Made by a program: the position numbers and the translations under genes. Below the pieces are notes generated by a model that searched no databases, was not told the origin of the DNA, and saw nothing but the letters and a program-made list of their open reading frames with translations. A stretch of 64,000 bases of DNA from JBJELF01 sp051879015 (GTDB taxonomy: Bacteria; Bacillota; Clostridia; Lachnospirales; Lachnospiraceae), in NCBI GenBank assembly GCA_051879015.1, contig JBJELF010000001.1:1-64000 (forward strand), read 5' to 3'. Positions 62,933-64,000 of this stretch are shown here, one piece after another; within the stretch, counting starts at the first letter, position 1; each line of letters opens with the position of its first letter.

Positions 62933-64000
62933 TGGAACAAATTTTTGATTTACTTGTCATTGGAGGCGGTCCTGGCGGTTATCCGTCGGCTTTAAAGGCA
63001 GCAGGACTTGGAAAAAACGTGGCTCTTGTGGAGAAAAGAGAGCTTGGCGGAACTTGTTTGAATCGCGGCTGCATTCCGACAAAAACATTGCTTCACAGCA
63101 CTGAAACTTTTCGACAGATTGGAGAAGCCGAAAAGTTGGGAATCCGCTGTGAAATACCACAGTTTGACTCGGAGGCATTTTGGCAGTATAAGGATGCCGT
63201 TCTGCAAAATCTGAGGGGCGGAATCGGCCAGGTATTAAAAAAGCAGAAAGTAACTGTTTTAAACGGTGTTGGGACGATTGAATCCATTTCTTTCAATGTC
63301 CAGAAGGAACCGAAAGAACCTACGGATGAGACAGGGATTACTGTAAAAGTGGAAACATCTGATGGAGAAGTATCCTTTGTTTCAGCCCGCCGTGTTTTAA
63401 TTGCTTCCGGTTCAAAGCCTGCGAGACTTCCAATTCCCGGAATTGATATCGAAGGTGTTATGAACAGCGATACGGTTCTTGATGAAAATAGGCTAGGCAA
63501 TGACAAGAAAAGTTACTATAAAAGCATGATTATCATTGGCGGTGGTGTCATCGGAATGGAAATGGCAACGGTTTACAGTAATCTCGGCAGTCAGGTGACG
63601 GTTATTGAGGCCATGGATCGAATCCTTCCCGGAATGGATAAAGAAATTTCCCAGAATCTCAAGATGATTTTGAAGAAACGAGGGGTCGAGGTTATCACTT
63701 CCGCTATGGTAAAGGAAATTTCAAAAGATGGAAATACTTTTATTTGTACATATGTAACAAAAAATAAAAAAGGGAAAGAAGAGCCTGGAAGTACAACAGC
63801 AGAGGGAATCTTAGTCTCTATTGGAAGACAGCCGGAGATGGAAGGATTGTTCTCGGAACAAGTGAAAAATATGTTTGGCTCCACTCTTTTTACAGAACGT
63901 GGATATCTGAAAGTTAACGAAAATTATCAGACGATGTTTCCAGGAATTTATGCGGTCGGTGATGTGATTGGAGGCATCCAGTTAGCTCATATGGCAACGG
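62932..64000 (+). CDS. lpdA: Dihydrolipoyl dehydrogenase (L protein), 3' end missing
   Basis: FAD enzyme that reoxidises the H-protein dihydrolipoyl group with NAD+. About 356 residues are visible: FAD motif VIGGGPGGY, redox disulfide GGTCLNRGCIPTK, NAD motif IIIGGGVIGMEMA and the second FAD motif YAVGDVIGGIQLAHMAT at the window edge. The reading frame is open to base 64000. AAGGAGG precedes ATG 62932. It completes the glycine cleavage complex. Confidence 0.95.
   Translation, partial: MEQIFDLLVIGGGPGGYPSALKAAGLGKNVALVEKRELGGTCLNRGCIPTKTLLHSTETFRQIGEAEKLGIRCEIPQFDSEAFWQYKDAVLQNLRGGIGQVLKKQKVTVLNGVGTIESISFNVQKEPKEPTDETGITVKVETSDGEVSFVSARRVLIASGSKPARLPIPGIDIEGVMNSDTVLDENRLGNDKKSYYKSMIIIGGGVIGMEMATVYSNLGSQVTVIEAMDRILPGMDKEISQNLKMILKKRGVEVITSAMVKEISKDGNTFICTYVTKNKKGKEEPGSTTAEGILVSIGRQPEMEGLFSEQVKNMFGSTLFTERGYLKVNENYQTMFPGIYAVGDVIGGIQLAHMAT

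Noticed and set aside
1..64000. CRISPR arrays, transposases, phage genes or tRNA/rRNA genes
   Set aside because: I looked for spaced direct repeats, transposase motifs and tRNA-like ends and saw none I could support.

Overview
The window is a 64 kb piece of a low-GC, Gram-positive chromosome, almost certainly a Clostridia member of the Lachnospiraceae type. The evidence is: TTG- and GTG-started genes with strong GGAGG ribosome sites, sigma-A type promoters, T-box leaders, a glycine riboswitch, HPr kinase with two HPr paralogues, a CdaA/CdaR pair, a DNA ligase of the divergent clostridial sort, and glycine decarboxylase split into two subunits. One short run of Ns (45524-45533) shows it is a draft assembly. 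All genes except one (a SpoVB-like flippase at 21.6-23.1 kb) lie on the + strand.

Layout. 0.2-13.2 kb: housekeeping genes ftsH, uvrC, then hprK-murB-rapZ-whiA-HPr-like-queA, followed by an RluF-type pseudouridine synthase, ligA and metA. 13.4-18.4 kb: a small YdcZ-type membrane protein, a ComEA-like protein, a response regulator / histidine kinase / GerMN lipoprotein operon and a CpsB-type PHP phosphatase. 18.4-20.3 kb: an intergenic repeat, an alanine-type T-box and an aminotransferase. 20.4-23.2 kb: an SH3-domain surface protein and the convergent SpoVB-like flippase. 23.3-27.9 kb: argF behind putative ArgR boxes, birA, dusB and greA. 28.0-31.8 kb: two unknown membrane proteins, then cdaA-cdaR (c-di-AMP synthesis). 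31.9-40.6 kb: a second HPr and a surface-glycan cluster (polymerase-like protein, two family 2 glycosyltransferases, rfbC, an ABC exporter pair, a polyprenyl glycosylphosphotransferase, an LCP ligase). 40.7-46.6 kb: pyrC-F-K-D, an unknown gene broken by the assembly gap, and pyrE. 46.6-47.9 kb: three small unknown genes. 48.0-52.7 kb: purK-E-M-N-D. 52.8-57.2 kb: a cysteine T-box, cysE, cysS, a PepV-like dipeptidase and a deoxyinosine glycosylase. 57.3-64.0 kb: a glycine riboswitch and the glycine cleavage operon gcvT-H-PA-PB-lplA-lpdA, the last gene running off the end.

How it fits together. Regulation is mostly at the RNA level: two T-boxes, a tandem glycine riboswitch with an enlarged second aptamer, and a terminator-like hairpin in the pyr leader. 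HPr kinase sits near an HPr-like protein that keeps Ser46 but has Asp where the phosphocarrier His15 should be, so it looks like a Crh-type regulator. A second HPr with both His15 and Ser46 opens the glycan cluster.

The least explained items are: a family of dispersed intergenic two-hairpin elements with matching stem geometry; a perfect 11-bp GC-rich hairpin just inside the unknown pyr-operon gene; the DNA ligase with several substituted active-site positions; the unknown membrane proteins upstream of cdaA; and a codon-usage shift in the gcv operon. I found no CRISPR array, transposase, rRNA or tRNA gene, and no clear phage or defence system.
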